From the NCBI RefSeq assembly GCF_000282055.1, contig NZ_AKJZ01000061.1:1-64000 (forward strand): a stretch of 64,000 nt of DNA, written 5' to 3'. The stretch comes from Flavobacterium sp. CF136 (GTDB taxonomy: Bacteria; Bacteroidota; Bacteroidia; Flavobacteriales; Flavobacteriaceae). Numbering within the stretch: the stretch's first letter is position 1; the number at the start of each line of letters is the position of its first letter. Shown here in pieces: positions 37,102 through 45,584 of this stretch. The notes under the pieces are model-generated. The model was not told the DNA's origin. It did not search any database and was given only the letters and a program-made list of their open reading frames with translations. The position numbers were made by a program, and so were the translations under genes.

Positions 37102-38157
37102 ATGATTTTTAAATTAAATTATCCCTTGGTATTATTAGCTTTAGCCTGTTTTTCCTGTGCTTCCGTGTTAGAGAAAAATCCAAAAGCAACCAATATCACT
37201 CAAAGTTATATTTCTAACGAACCAATAACAAACAACAGCCACGCCGCAACTCTTGTTGAAATCAAACCCGGCCAACTTATGGCTGCCTGGTTTGGCGGAA
37301 AACATGAAGGAGCTAAAGATGTAGGGATTTATTTGTCGACTTATAAAGAAAAAACATGGTCATCGCCTCAAAATATTATTAAGCCCTTAATAAAACAAGG
37401 TGATACTTTACCGTGCTGGAACCCTGTATTATTTAAAAGTAAAAGCAAAAAATTATACTTGTTTTATAAAGTTGGAAAAAATCCGAGGGAATGGTTTGGT
37501 GCCATGATTACCTCTAATGATGACGGGACAACATGGAGCAATCCGAAATACCTGCCCGAGGGAATTCTGGGTCCCATTAAAAATAAACCCATAGAAACAA
37601 CTCAGGGAACTATTTTGTGCGGAAGCAGTACAGAAAGTATAGAAAATAATCAGTGGAGAAGCCATATTGAAACTTATACTGAAGCAACCGATAAGTGGAC
37701 CAAAATTAACATTGAAAACAATAAAAATTTTGATATTATCCAACCTACATTTCTGGTTCATTCTGATAAAATTATTCAGATGCTGTGTCGAAGTAAACAC
37801 AATAAACTAATTACCAGCTGGTCTAAAGATAATGGACAAAATTGGAACCATACCGATACCCTGAATGTGGTAAACTCTAACTCAGGTGTTGATGCACTGA
37901 CCTTATCAAAAAAATCTTTTTTATTGGTGAATAATCCCCTAAAACAAGGAAAAGACTGGTTCAATGGCAGAAATATACTGGACGTGGAATATTCAAAAGA
38001 CGGACTATACTGGACAAAATTATTTGATCTTGAAAACCAAAAAGAAGGCGAATTCAGCTATCCGGCAATAATTCAGGCTTCAGACGGAAAAATTCATGTT
38101 TTATATACGTACAATCGAAAGTATATTAAACATGTTGAATTTGACATAACCTATTAA
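37102..38157 (+). CDS. Sialidase-like BNR/Asp-box repeat lipoprotein
   Basis: Six-bladed propeller protein of 351 residues with a lipoprotein signal (lipobox FSC followed by AS). Asp-box motifs are seen as SNDDGTTW, SKDNGQNW and the weaker SKDGLYW. The N-terminal blade has the segment LVEIKPGQLMAAWFGG typical of the BNR_2 group often annotated as exo-alpha-sialidase or neuraminidase-related. The classic FRIP arginine motif is not seen, so sialidase activity is probable from context but not proven; some members of this group act on other sugars. It starts 70 bases after the PNGase stop codon and may share its transcript. Confidence 0.8.
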   Translation: MIFKLNYPLVLLALACFSCASVLEKNPKATNITQSYISNEPITNNSHAATLVEIKPGQLMAAWFGGKHEGAKDVGIYLSTYKEKTWSSPQNIIKPLIKQGDTLPCWNPVLFKSKSKKLYLFYKVGKNPREWFGAMITSNDDGTTWSNPKYLPEGILGPIKNKPIETTQGTILCGSSTESIENNQWRSHIETYTEATDKWTKINIENNKNFDIIQPTFLVHSDKIIQMLCRSKHNKLITSWSKDNGQNWNHTDTLNVVNSNSGVDALTLSKKSFLLVNNPLKQGKDWFNGRNILDVEYSKDGLYWTKLFDLENQKEGEFSYPAIIQASDGKIHVLYTYNRKYIKHVEFDITY

Positions 38158-38266
38158 TGCCCAAAAGTTACATCAAAGGCGAAATCAAAAACAAAAAAGG
38201 TTATCCTTAATCACTAAGCGGAATATCTGATTATCTTAAATAAGTAAAACAAAGAAGTCTCCCGTC

Positions 38267-39286
38267 TTAATTTTTTGAAAGAGGATATGAAGCACTTTTT
38301 TTTACAACTTCAGCAATTTTTTCATCCAACTGATTACAAGATGTAAAAAGATGTTCTAATAATTCGGCACTTTCCGGAGTATTAAGATCCATTTCTTTAA
38401 CCAGATTTAATATGCCCATCATATTGGTAAGAGGCGCCCTGATTATATGGGAATGATTGAATGCTATTTCCTGCAGCTTAGAATTTTGATCCTCTATTGC
38501 CTGAATATAATCCAGGGTTTCGGTTATATCATTCGCAAGGACAAGTCCATATTTTACCTTATCAATATAGATTATATTGCTTACAACTTCAACATACATT
38601 ATGGTACCATCTTTCTTTTTATGTCGGTAAATTCCGTTAGTGAAGAGTTTTTTATGTTTTCGTACCATACCTACAGCTTTTTCCAACTTTACTAAATCTT
38701 CCTTAGGTCGTATATCTTTTAATGTCATTTCCTTAAATTCATCTTTTGTATATCCATACTTACGGACAGCGGCATCATTGACACGCCAAAATTTTAAAAA
38801 TTCTAAATCATAAATCCACATAGGAACAGGATTCATCTCAAATAAATTACTGTATTTACGCTCCAGGTTTTTTAACTTAATATGAAATTTATTTTTTTCA
38901 CTAATGTAAATAACGCTTTTAAACAGCAGCAAAGAACTTAACTCACTTTTTGGCAAATAATCAAATACATTAGCACTATTATCTGCATTTTTCGAATCAA
39001 CAATTTCCGAAATTGCCATAATATCCGAAATGACTATTACTCCTGCTCTGCTTATGTTCTTTTCAATAAAATCTAATATTTCGATACCGCTGTCTGTATG
39101 ATTTATACATACTAAAATCACATCAAAGTTAAAAGCAGAAATTATTTTGCAGACACTTTTAAAATTTGCAGCAATAGTGATTTTAGGAGAAGAAATCCTG
39201 TCATGAATCAATTCGCTCATATGTTCAATTTCCTGAACATCACTACTAAATATAAGAATACGATATTGAGGAAAATTTTTCTGCAT
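38267..39286 (-). CDS. Pseudo-receiver / PAS / DHp-only signalling protein
   Basis: Soluble protein of 339 residues. Residues 1-130 fold as a receiver but the phosphoacceptor strand reads VILVCINHTDSG, with Cys where Asp is expected, so it is probably not phosphorylated. A PAS domain (about 145-262) with NPVPMWIYDLE and DGTIMYVEVVSNI follows. The end (about 275-330) is a dimerisation/phosphotransfer helix pair with the H-box HIIRAPLTNMMG. There is no ATP-binding catalytic domain before the stop, so it cannot be a self-sufficient kinase. It could be a docking or phosphatase-like element for another kinase. It is convergent with the sialidase-like gene. Confidence 0.82.
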   Translation of the reverse strand: MQKNFPQYRILIFSSDVQEIEHMSELIHDRISSPKITIAANFKSVCKIISAFNFDVILVCINHTDSGIEILDFIEKNISRAGVIVISDIMAISEIVDSKNADNSANVFDYLPKSELSSLLLFKSVIYISEKNKFHIKLKNLERKYSNLFEMNPVPMWIYDLEFLKFWRVNDAAVRKYGYTKDEFKEMTLKDIRPKEDLVKLEKAVGMVRKHKKLFTNGIYRHKKKDGTIMYVEVVSNIIYIDKVKYGLVLANDITETLDYIQAIEDQNSKLQEIAFNHSHIIRAPLTNMMGILNLVKEMDLNTPESAELLEHLFTSCNQLDEKIAEVVKKSASYPLSKN

Positions 39287-39403
39287 AACTATTTGGGGTC
39301 AATTTATAAATTTCGACAAAAAATATGATTTTATCTTTACATAATTAATTATATATATTACAAAATTGGACTTTGAGTTTGTTGTAATTTGGTGAGAGAT
39401 AAC

Positions 39404-39432
39404 AAAAAAGGTTGTCTCGCAAGACAACCTTT
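39404..39432 (-). terminator. Intrinsic terminator for the M16/ABC unit
   Basis: Perfect 11-bp stem AAAGGTTGTCT (39407-39417) with AGACAACCTTT (39422-39432), loop of 4; read on the minus strand it is followed by a run of T residues. It lies 38 bases beyond the M16 stop. Confidence 0.87.
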
Positions 39433-39469
39433 AAAACTAATTAAAAATAAAAAAAATGTTGCTAAGTTC

Positions 39470-42283
39470 TTATTTTCCCGATGAATTCTCCGGGCTCATA
39501 ATGACTTCAACACTACTGGAACTATCCAAAACGTGCTTACTAAACTGCTGAATAGTTTTCTGATTAAATTTTGAAATTAAATTTTTATATTCATCATCCT
39601 GTAAAAACGGAAGCTCATTCAAACTGTTATCGTAAAGGGTTTTGTTCCAAAAAGAATTTGTTTTAAGCGATTCTTCCCAGTTTTTTAAAAGTGCTTTTTT
39701 TATGTCTTCTAAATCATTTGCATTAACCGGAATCGTTTTTAAATCATTTAATTCTTTCCAGACAATTTCCATTAATTTTTCCTGCTTATCAGGATTACAG
39801 TCAAAAGTCAAAGCAAGGCTAAAAGTAGGTTTAGGAATCAATTCAAGATTACCGCCAACGTTTACACCGTAACTGCCGCCTTCTTCTTCCCTGATGGTCT
39901 GCAGGAATCGTTTGGATAATAATTCCCCAATAACATACATTTTAAGTGCATTTTCTTTGCTGTATTCTGTTTTTCCTGTTAAGTTTAGGTAAACAGTTGT
40001 TTTAGGAACTTCCATCGGGCGTTTAAAATGAACTACGGTTTTTCCTTTTGCGGGCTCAATATTATGATCAACAAAATTCTCTTTTACAGCTGGGCCAGAT
40101 TTTATATTTCCGATGTATTTCTGAATTAATCCCAAAGCAGAGTCTGGAATATTTCCAACAAAAATAAAGGTAAAACCAGATCCATTTTTAATTCGCTCAC
40201 GATAGATCTTTTCTGCTTTTTTAAGATCTATAGTCTCCAGGAATTTTTCATTGAAAATGAATGTACGCGGATTGTGATTTGAATTGGCTAAATCAACTGT
40301 GTCCTTAAAAGCGCTTCCATTATCTTTTTTGATGGTTTCTAAACGATTTTTATATTGCTCTTTTAGAATATTAAAGATGTTCGCATCAAAGCGTGGTGCT
40401 TCAAAAGAGAGATAAAGCAATTGCAGCATGGTTTCAAAATCGGCTTTGTTTGAACTCCCCTGAAAACCTTGTGTGTTTTCACCAATAAAAGGTGCAGACT
40501 GCGCCACTTTTCCGGTTAGTTTTTCTTTTAAACCAATGTTGTCAAAATTACCGAGTCCGGAGGACCTTGCCAGTGTTGCCGCAATTTCGGCCGAAGTCAA
40601 ATCTTCTGTTTTGACCAAAGATTTACCGCCTTTTGAAAAAGCAGAGAAAACAATCTGATCTTGAGAATATGTTGTTGGAAGCACAATTACTTTCGCTTCA
40701 TTTTCAAGAATATACCCTTTTGCATCTTTTATACCAGCCACATCAAATGTTTTTTTAATAGCGACAGGTTTTAATTCTTTTTCTATTAAAGGCGTGTTGT
40801 TTTCTTTTTTTGTGTAAGGTACTAAAGTCATGCTTTCAACCTTTTTCATTACATTGACAACGGCTTCTTTAGTCGGAAAACTATTTTTGTCATCTTCAGA
40901 ACCTGTTATCAAAATAACCTGATTGGCAGGAGTCTGAATCGTTTTTGCGTAAGCGTTCAATTCCTCCAGTGAAAGGCTTTTAATGATGCCCACAATCAGT
41001 TTATAATCCTCTTCCGACGATAGAAATGGTTTTGCTTTTAAGAAATAATCAGTTAATTTATCTGCCCATGTTTCATTGTCAATTTTATCTTTATTGCTCA
41101 GAAAATCATCATACGAGCTGATAAAAAGTTTTTTTGTCCGGTCTAATTCTGCCTGTGCAGCTCCAAAACGTCTCAAGCGTTCCGCTTCTGTGTAAGCTTC
41201 TTCAAAAGCTTCGAGTACTTTTCCTTTTTTTGATAGCGCCGAAATATTAAACGAAGTATTTAATCTTGAAATTGGTTCAAAATATGTTTTTAAATTCAAA
41301 CTCGAACCTTGATTTTTTAAGAGTAATTCCTTAAAACGATTATTCAAAATACTGGTATAAAAAGAATTCATTACGTTCTTACGTGTAACGATACTGTCTT
41401 TTATAAAAGGTTTATCCTGAACATATTGCAAAGTAATTGATGTTGATGAAGCTTCTTTATCGGCTGCGGTTCCAAAATACAATTCATCGTGTTTCGGGAT
41501 TTCTGTATATGTTCTTACATCTGCTTTTTTTGCAAGCGGAATACCTGAGAATATTGTTTTGACTTTTTGTTCCAATACTTTCACATCAATATCACCAACA
41601 ATGATTACTGCTTGCAAATCTGGTCTGTACCATTTTTTGTAATAGTTTCTAAGTTCAGCATATTTAAAATTATTGATGATATTCAAATCGCCAATAACAT
41701 CACGTTTACTGTATTTTGATCCTTTATACAAAACCTGATCGGTCTGCATTTTTAAACGGAAACCACTTGTTCTTCTGGTTCTCCATTCTTCCCTGATAAC
41801 GCCTCTTTCTGCATCAATTTCAGCATCTGTTAAGGAAAGTGATCCGGACCAGTCGTGCAAAACCCAAAGCGTAGAATCGATTAATGTCTCATTGGTTACG
41901 GGAACATTGCTAATGTTGTAAACGGTTTCGTCCTGAGCAGTATAAGCGTTGATATCTTTTCCAAAACTAACTCCGTCTTTTTCCAGCATTTTAATGATTC
42001 CTTTTCCTTTAAAATGTTCCGTTCCATTAAAAGCCATATGTTCCAGAAAATGCGCTAATCCATTCTGATTGTCATCTTCAAGTATGGCACCCACATTTTG
42101 AACAAAGTAAAAACTCGCCCGGTCTTTTGGTTCTTCGTTATGCAGAATATAATAAGTCAATCCGTTTTGAAGTTTACCATTGATAACATTTTTATTAAGT
42201 GGAATATTGGTTTTAAATTGGGAAAATACACCCTGAAAGGACAATACTAAAATCCCGATAATGATATTTTTTTTTGTATTCAT
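39470..42283 (-). CDS. M16 family zinc metallopeptidase (insulinase/pitrilysin type)
   Basis: Exported protease of 937 residues, with signal peptide about 1-22 (ending VFSQ). The inverted zinc motif HFLEH is at 78-82 (His78, Glu81, His82), and the distal zinc ligand is likely in the IDAERGVIREEW helix about 75 residues on. Two copies of the M16 core are present: the active N-terminal half and an inactive C-terminal half starting near residue 510. Such proteins usually degrade small peptides in the periplasm. It starts 11 bases from the ABC gene upstream on the same strand and shares its terminator, so peptide processing linked to that transporter is possible. Confidence 0.93.
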   Translation of the reverse strand: MNTKKNIIIGILVLSFQGVFSQFKTNIPLNKNVINGKLQNGLTYYILHNEEPKDRASFYFVQNVGAILEDDNQNGLAHFLEHMAFNGTEHFKGKGIIKMLEKDGVSFGKDINAYTAQDETVYNISNVPVTNETLIDSTLWVLHDWSGSLSLTDAEIDAERGVIREEWRTRRTSGFRLKMQTDQVLYKGSKYSKRDVIGDLNIINNFKYAELRNYYKKWYRPDLQAVIIVGDIDVKVLEQKVKTIFSGIPLAKKADVRTYTEIPKHDELYFGTAADKEASSTSITLQYVQDKPFIKDSIVTRKNVMNSFYTSILNNRFKELLLKNQGSSLNLKTYFEPISRLNTSFNISALSKKGKVLEAFEEAYTEAERLRRFGAAQAELDRTKKLFISSYDDFLSNKDKIDNETWADKLTDYFLKAKPFLSSEEDYKLIVGIIKSLSLEELNAYAKTIQTPANQVILITGSEDDKNSFPTKEAVVNVMKKVESMTLVPYTKKENNTPLIEKELKPVAIKKTFDVAGIKDAKGYILENEAKVIVLPTTYSQDQIVFSAFSKGGKSLVKTEDLTSAEIAATLARSSGLGNFDNIGLKEKLTGKVAQSAPFIGENTQGFQGSSNKADFETMLQLLYLSFEAPRFDANIFNILKEQYKNRLETIKKDNGSAFKDTVDLANSNHNPRTFIFNEKFLETIDLKKAEKIYRERIKNGSGFTFIFVGNIPDSALGLIQKYIGNIKSGPAVKENFVDHNIEPAKGKTVVHFKRPMEVPKTTVYLNLTGKTEYSKENALKMYVIGELLSKRFLQTIREEEGGSYGVNVGGNLELIPKPTFSLALTFDCNPDKQEKLMEIVWKELNDLKTIPVNANDLEDIKKALLKNWEESLKTNSFWNKTLYDNSLNELPFLQDDEYKNLISKFNQKTIQQFSKHVLDSSSSVEVIMSPENSSGK

Positions 42284-42294
42284 TTTTTTGATTT

Positions 42295-44562
42295 TTATCT
42301 TCTGTTTCTTCTGATTAGAATAAAAGCACCGCTTAATATAATCAACAAAGGAAACAGTCCGATGAAGACAATTTTACTGATGAAAACCTGATTGGCTGTT
42401 ATCGTTAGCTTTTTATCAATGTTTTCAGGACGCGTAGTATCAATAGGAAATTGATAGTTACTAAACCAGCTAAAAATATCGGTTACAAATTGGAATGTTC
42501 CTGAACCGCCTCTGTTTAATTCGGCATTACCCATAAAATCAGCATCTCCGGCCACAATTATCTTTTGAGATTTACCATTTATGTTTCTGGTTAGAGCAAC
42601 CACTAAAGGTACTGCTGTTACAGAAGGCTGTTTTTTCAATTCCGGTGAAACTGATGTAATACCTGTTTGCGATTCCCAAGCCGGCTGATTGTTTGTTTTT
42701 AAAAGCGGCGTTACTTTAAATCCTGCATCTTTAACGGTTTTGATACCACTGCTTCCTAAAAGCGGAATAGGATTATTATTTGGATTAGGGCTGAATTTAA
42801 TTAGGGTAGAATCAATATTTTTTTGAAGATTGGTTACTAAATAATCAGGAGAATTAATTTCACTTTCCTGTACCAATGTTTGTTTGGTAAAGCTTACTCC
42901 TAATTTATCTGTAATGGCTGACAATGCCAAATTTGTTTCAGGTTCAGCCAAAAGCATCAGGTTTTTTCCCTGATCGATATATTTAGAGATGCGGTCAATG
43001 GCACCCTGGCTCAATTGTGTTTTTGGATCGGCAATAACTAAAATACTAGTCTGTTCCGGAATATTCTGTGCATTGATATCTACAGACGAAACATCAAATC
43101 CCTGATTGATCAAGGAAAATCTGAAAGTAATTTCATTAAATCCGGTTTTGTAATTTTTGTCTCCGTTTTTGTCAACACTGCGTTCCATGTTTCCGGTTGC
43201 AAAAACAATTTTAGGAGCAGGAACCACCAAACGTTTTAAAGCTGCAGAAATTTCTTTTTCACTCGGCGCTTTGAATAAATCATCATACATTCTTAAAAAT
43301 GTTTTCTGTCCGTTGTATTCTATCGTTCTGACTACGCGGTTTTGCTCCGGGCCTAAATCAATAATTTTTTTAATTTCTGCAGGCGAATATAACTTGTCGA
43401 GTTTCATACCTTGTGTCTCGATCATTTTTTCGGCAAGCTGTTTGTCATTCAATCCCGGATTCTGAGCATACAAAGCTTCATTGTTTGAGGTATCATAATA
43501 GTACACATATTCCATCTCTATTTGAGGCATAAATCGTGTATATTGTTCAAAGCGGGCCATATCATAATTTTGCGAATACGGCATAGCCATGGAATAGTTT
43601 ATATCTAATAAGTTGACATATGTTATTATCTTAACCGGACCCTCTATTTTTTTGACTATATCCAAACTTGATGCTGTAAGGGTTCTGTCTTTTGTGCGAG
43701 TCATATCTTTATATAATGTCAGAGGTGCTCTTGAGGTAATATACCCAAGTGACAATACAACAGAAACCAACAAAGTGTATTTTAAAACTCTTTTAGCAGT
43801 CGTTTGTGAATCTCTTCCTGTTTGTAATTTGTAGATACTCAAAACAATAAAAAGAATGCTTACCAGAATAAAATAAAATACATCCTTACTAATAATAAGC
43901 CCCTGCAGCATTTCGTTGGCACGGCCGGCTATAGAAAGGAAGTAGGTAATATCTTTAACAAACGCAACATCCTGCCATAATTTCCCGATAAAATTTAACC
44001 CTGCCAAAACCACCAAAGTACTGATTGCAGCAACTACCTGATAAGAGGTAAGACAAGACATAAAAAGACCAATAGCAGCATAGGTGCAAACCAATAAATA
44101 CAACCCAATGAGCCCTGAAATGGCAAATTTTAAATCTAAATTATCAATAGAGAAATAAGCAATCACTACCTGCAATCCTAATATGGCCACAAAGAGCGAG
44201 CAGTAAGCCGCAATGGCGAGGTATTTACCTAACACAATTTCCTTAATTTTTATAGGAGACGAAAGCAGCAGTTTTATAGAACCGCTGTTAATTTCACGAC
44301 TCACTAAACCCATTGTTAATAAGGGAACGTACAAGTATAAATAATTCTGCATCTCAGTAAACAACCCCATAAAGCCTGAAAAAACAACCTGAGACAAATT
44401 GTTCATGCCATTGCCTAGCTTTTGCGATTTTTCAAAACGATCGATTAAGTCGAAGAATTTCCAGTTTGACTGGATTGAAAATATGACTAAAACGACCCAC
44501 GCAACAGGCGAGTAAAACATGGTGTTGAGTTCTGTTTTAGCTATTCTATATATTGTTTTCAT
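42295..44562 (-). CDS. Fused ABC-2 permease and GldG-like protein (GldF-GldG fusion)
   Basis: A single 755-residue protein. Residues about 1-250 are an ABC-2 type permease with six hydrophobic helices, like GldF (motif SREINSGSIKLLLSSPIKIKEI). After a helix near 255-275, residues about 280-715 match the GldG extracytoplasmic region (motifs VKIITYVNLLDINY and a DUF4350-like LVIADPKTQLSQGAIDRI), with a last helix near 728-750 and a basic tail. In Flavobacterium johnsoniae GldF and GldG are separate proteins that with GldA form an ABC transporter needed for gliding in that species. The ATPase gene is 11 bases upstream. It may be the gliding transporter or a paralogue. Confidence 0.87.
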   Translation of the reverse strand: MKTIYRIAKTELNTMFYSPVAWVVLVIFSIQSNWKFFDLIDRFEKSQKLGNGMNNLSQVVFSGFMGLFTEMQNYLYLYVPLLTMGLVSREINSGSIKLLLSSPIKIKEIVLGKYLAIAAYCSLFVAILGLQVVIAYFSIDNLDLKFAISGLIGLYLLVCTYAAIGLFMSCLTSYQVVAAISTLVVLAGLNFIGKLWQDVAFVKDITYFLSIAGRANEMLQGLIISKDVFYFILVSILFIVLSIYKLQTGRDSQTTAKRVLKYTLLVSVVLSLGYITSRAPLTLYKDMTRTKDRTLTASSLDIVKKIEGPVKIITYVNLLDINYSMAMPYSQNYDMARFEQYTRFMPQIEMEYVYYYDTSNNEALYAQNPGLNDKQLAEKMIETQGMKLDKLYSPAEIKKIIDLGPEQNRVVRTIEYNGQKTFLRMYDDLFKAPSEKEISAALKRLVVPAPKIVFATGNMERSVDKNGDKNYKTGFNEITFRFSLINQGFDVSSVDINAQNIPEQTSILVIADPKTQLSQGAIDRISKYIDQGKNLMLLAEPETNLALSAITDKLGVSFTKQTLVQESEINSPDYLVTNLQKNIDSTLIKFSPNPNNNPIPLLGSSGIKTVKDAGFKVTPLLKTNNQPAWESQTGITSVSPELKKQPSVTAVPLVVALTRNINGKSQKIIVAGDADFMGNAELNRGGSGTFQFVTDIFSWFSNYQFPIDTTRPENIDKKLTITANQVFISKIVFIGLFPLLIILSGAFILIRRNRR

Positions 44563-44573
44563 TTATTTATTTT

Positions 44574-45521
44574 TTAAGAAGTAGGAGAATTTTTAGAAGG
44601 AGCTTTTTTAGATAATTGAGCGAAAATTTCATCCAGAGATACTTTCTCGAACTGAATTTCACGTAATTTCCAATGGTTAGAAACGCTGAGTGCTACAATT
44701 TTTTCAGCAACTTCCTGTGTTCCTTTAAAAGTAATTTGTACTTTTTTAGGAGAAAGATAAACTGCAGCTGTGACTTCATCGATTGCAGTTAAGGCCTCGA
44801 TTGTTGGCGGATTCTCGAAACTTGCCGTTAATTTATCAGCTTCTATATAATTGTTGAAAGCATCCAGCGTGTCCGAAAAAACCATGTGTCCGTTCTCAAT
44901 CATTCTGATGTCCTGACAAGTTGCCTGAACTTCAGACAGAATGTGCGAAGAAAATATTACGGCTTTATCTTTAGCGATTTTCTTGATTAAGTTTCTGACT
45001 TCTAAAATTTGATTTGGATCTAATCCGTTTGTTGGCTCATCTAAAACTACCAGTTTTGGTTCGTGAATAATGGCTTGTGCAATTCCCACACGCTGTCTGT
45101 AGCCGCCGGATAAGTTTTTAATTAATCGGTTGCTAAAATGTGCAATGCCACATTTTTCTTTGGCTTTTTCAACAGCAGCATGTAAATCTTCTTTTTTAAC
45201 ATGACGCAATTCTGCACAGTGTATTAAATATTCGTTTACTGTTAAATCTAAATGTAAAGGTGGTGTCTGCGGTAAAAAACCAATTAGTTTTTTAGCTTCA
45301 ACAGGGTTTTCTTTCAGGTTAATTCCGTCAATAAATATATTTCCATGAGTCTGATTTAAAACACCGCAAAGAATATTCATTGTGGTTGATTTTCCAGCGC
45401 CATTAGATCCTAAAAGGCCTAAAATTCTATTTGTTTTAATTTCAAAACTGATATTTTGTATTGCCCAATCCTTACTGTATTGATGCGACAAGTCCTCAAC
45501 TCTTACAATTGTTGTTTCCAT
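44574..45521 (-). CDS. ABC transporter ATP-binding protein (GldA-like)
   Basis: Cytoplasmic ATPase of 315 residues. Walker A is LLGSNGAGKST (36-46), the signature motif is LSGGYRQRVGIAQ, and Walker B with D-loop is LVVLDEPTNGLDP; the switch His lies in IFSSHILSE. The last about 90 residues are an extra domain common to GldA/CcmA-type exporters. It is the first gene of a three-gene minus-strand unit with the GldF-GldG fusion and M16 peptidase, and provides the energy for that membrane protein. Confidence 0.92.
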   Translation of the reverse strand: METTIVRVEDLSHQYSKDWAIQNISFEIKTNRILGLLGSNGAGKSTTMNILCGVLNQTHGNIFIDGINLKENPVEAKKLIGFLPQTPPLHLDLTVNEYLIHCAELRHVKKEDLHAAVEKAKEKCGIAHFSNRLIKNLSGGYRQRVGIAQAIIHEPKLVVLDEPTNGLDPNQILEVRNLIKKIAKDKAVIFSSHILSEVQATCQDIRMIENGHMVFSDTLDAFNNYIEADKLTASFENPPTIEALTAIDEVTAAVYLSPKKVQITFKGTQEVAEKIVALSVSNHWKLREIQFEKVSLDEIFAQLSKKAPSKNSPTS

Positions 45522-45536
45522 AGTTTTTTTTAAAAT

Positions 45537-45568
45537 CTCAGGAATGTTTCTTATAAAACATTCCTGAG
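45537..45568 (-). terminator. Terminator between susD and the ABC unit
   Basis: Perfect 13-bp stem CTCAGGAATGTTT (45537-45549) with AAACATTCCTGAG (45556-45568), loop of 6, 17 bases after the susD stop on the minus strand. The T run is short but the stem is strong, so it likely separates the SusCD cassette from the GldA-like gene. Confidence 0.75.
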
Positions 45569-45584
45569 TAAAATTTTTAAATGA

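Noticed and set aside
37453..37800. Minus-strand 115-codon frame inside the sialidase-like gene
   Set aside because: It is the antisense shadow of a well-supported gene, without start context or domain pattern. The same applies to other short antisense frames inside the GH, SusC and SusD genes.
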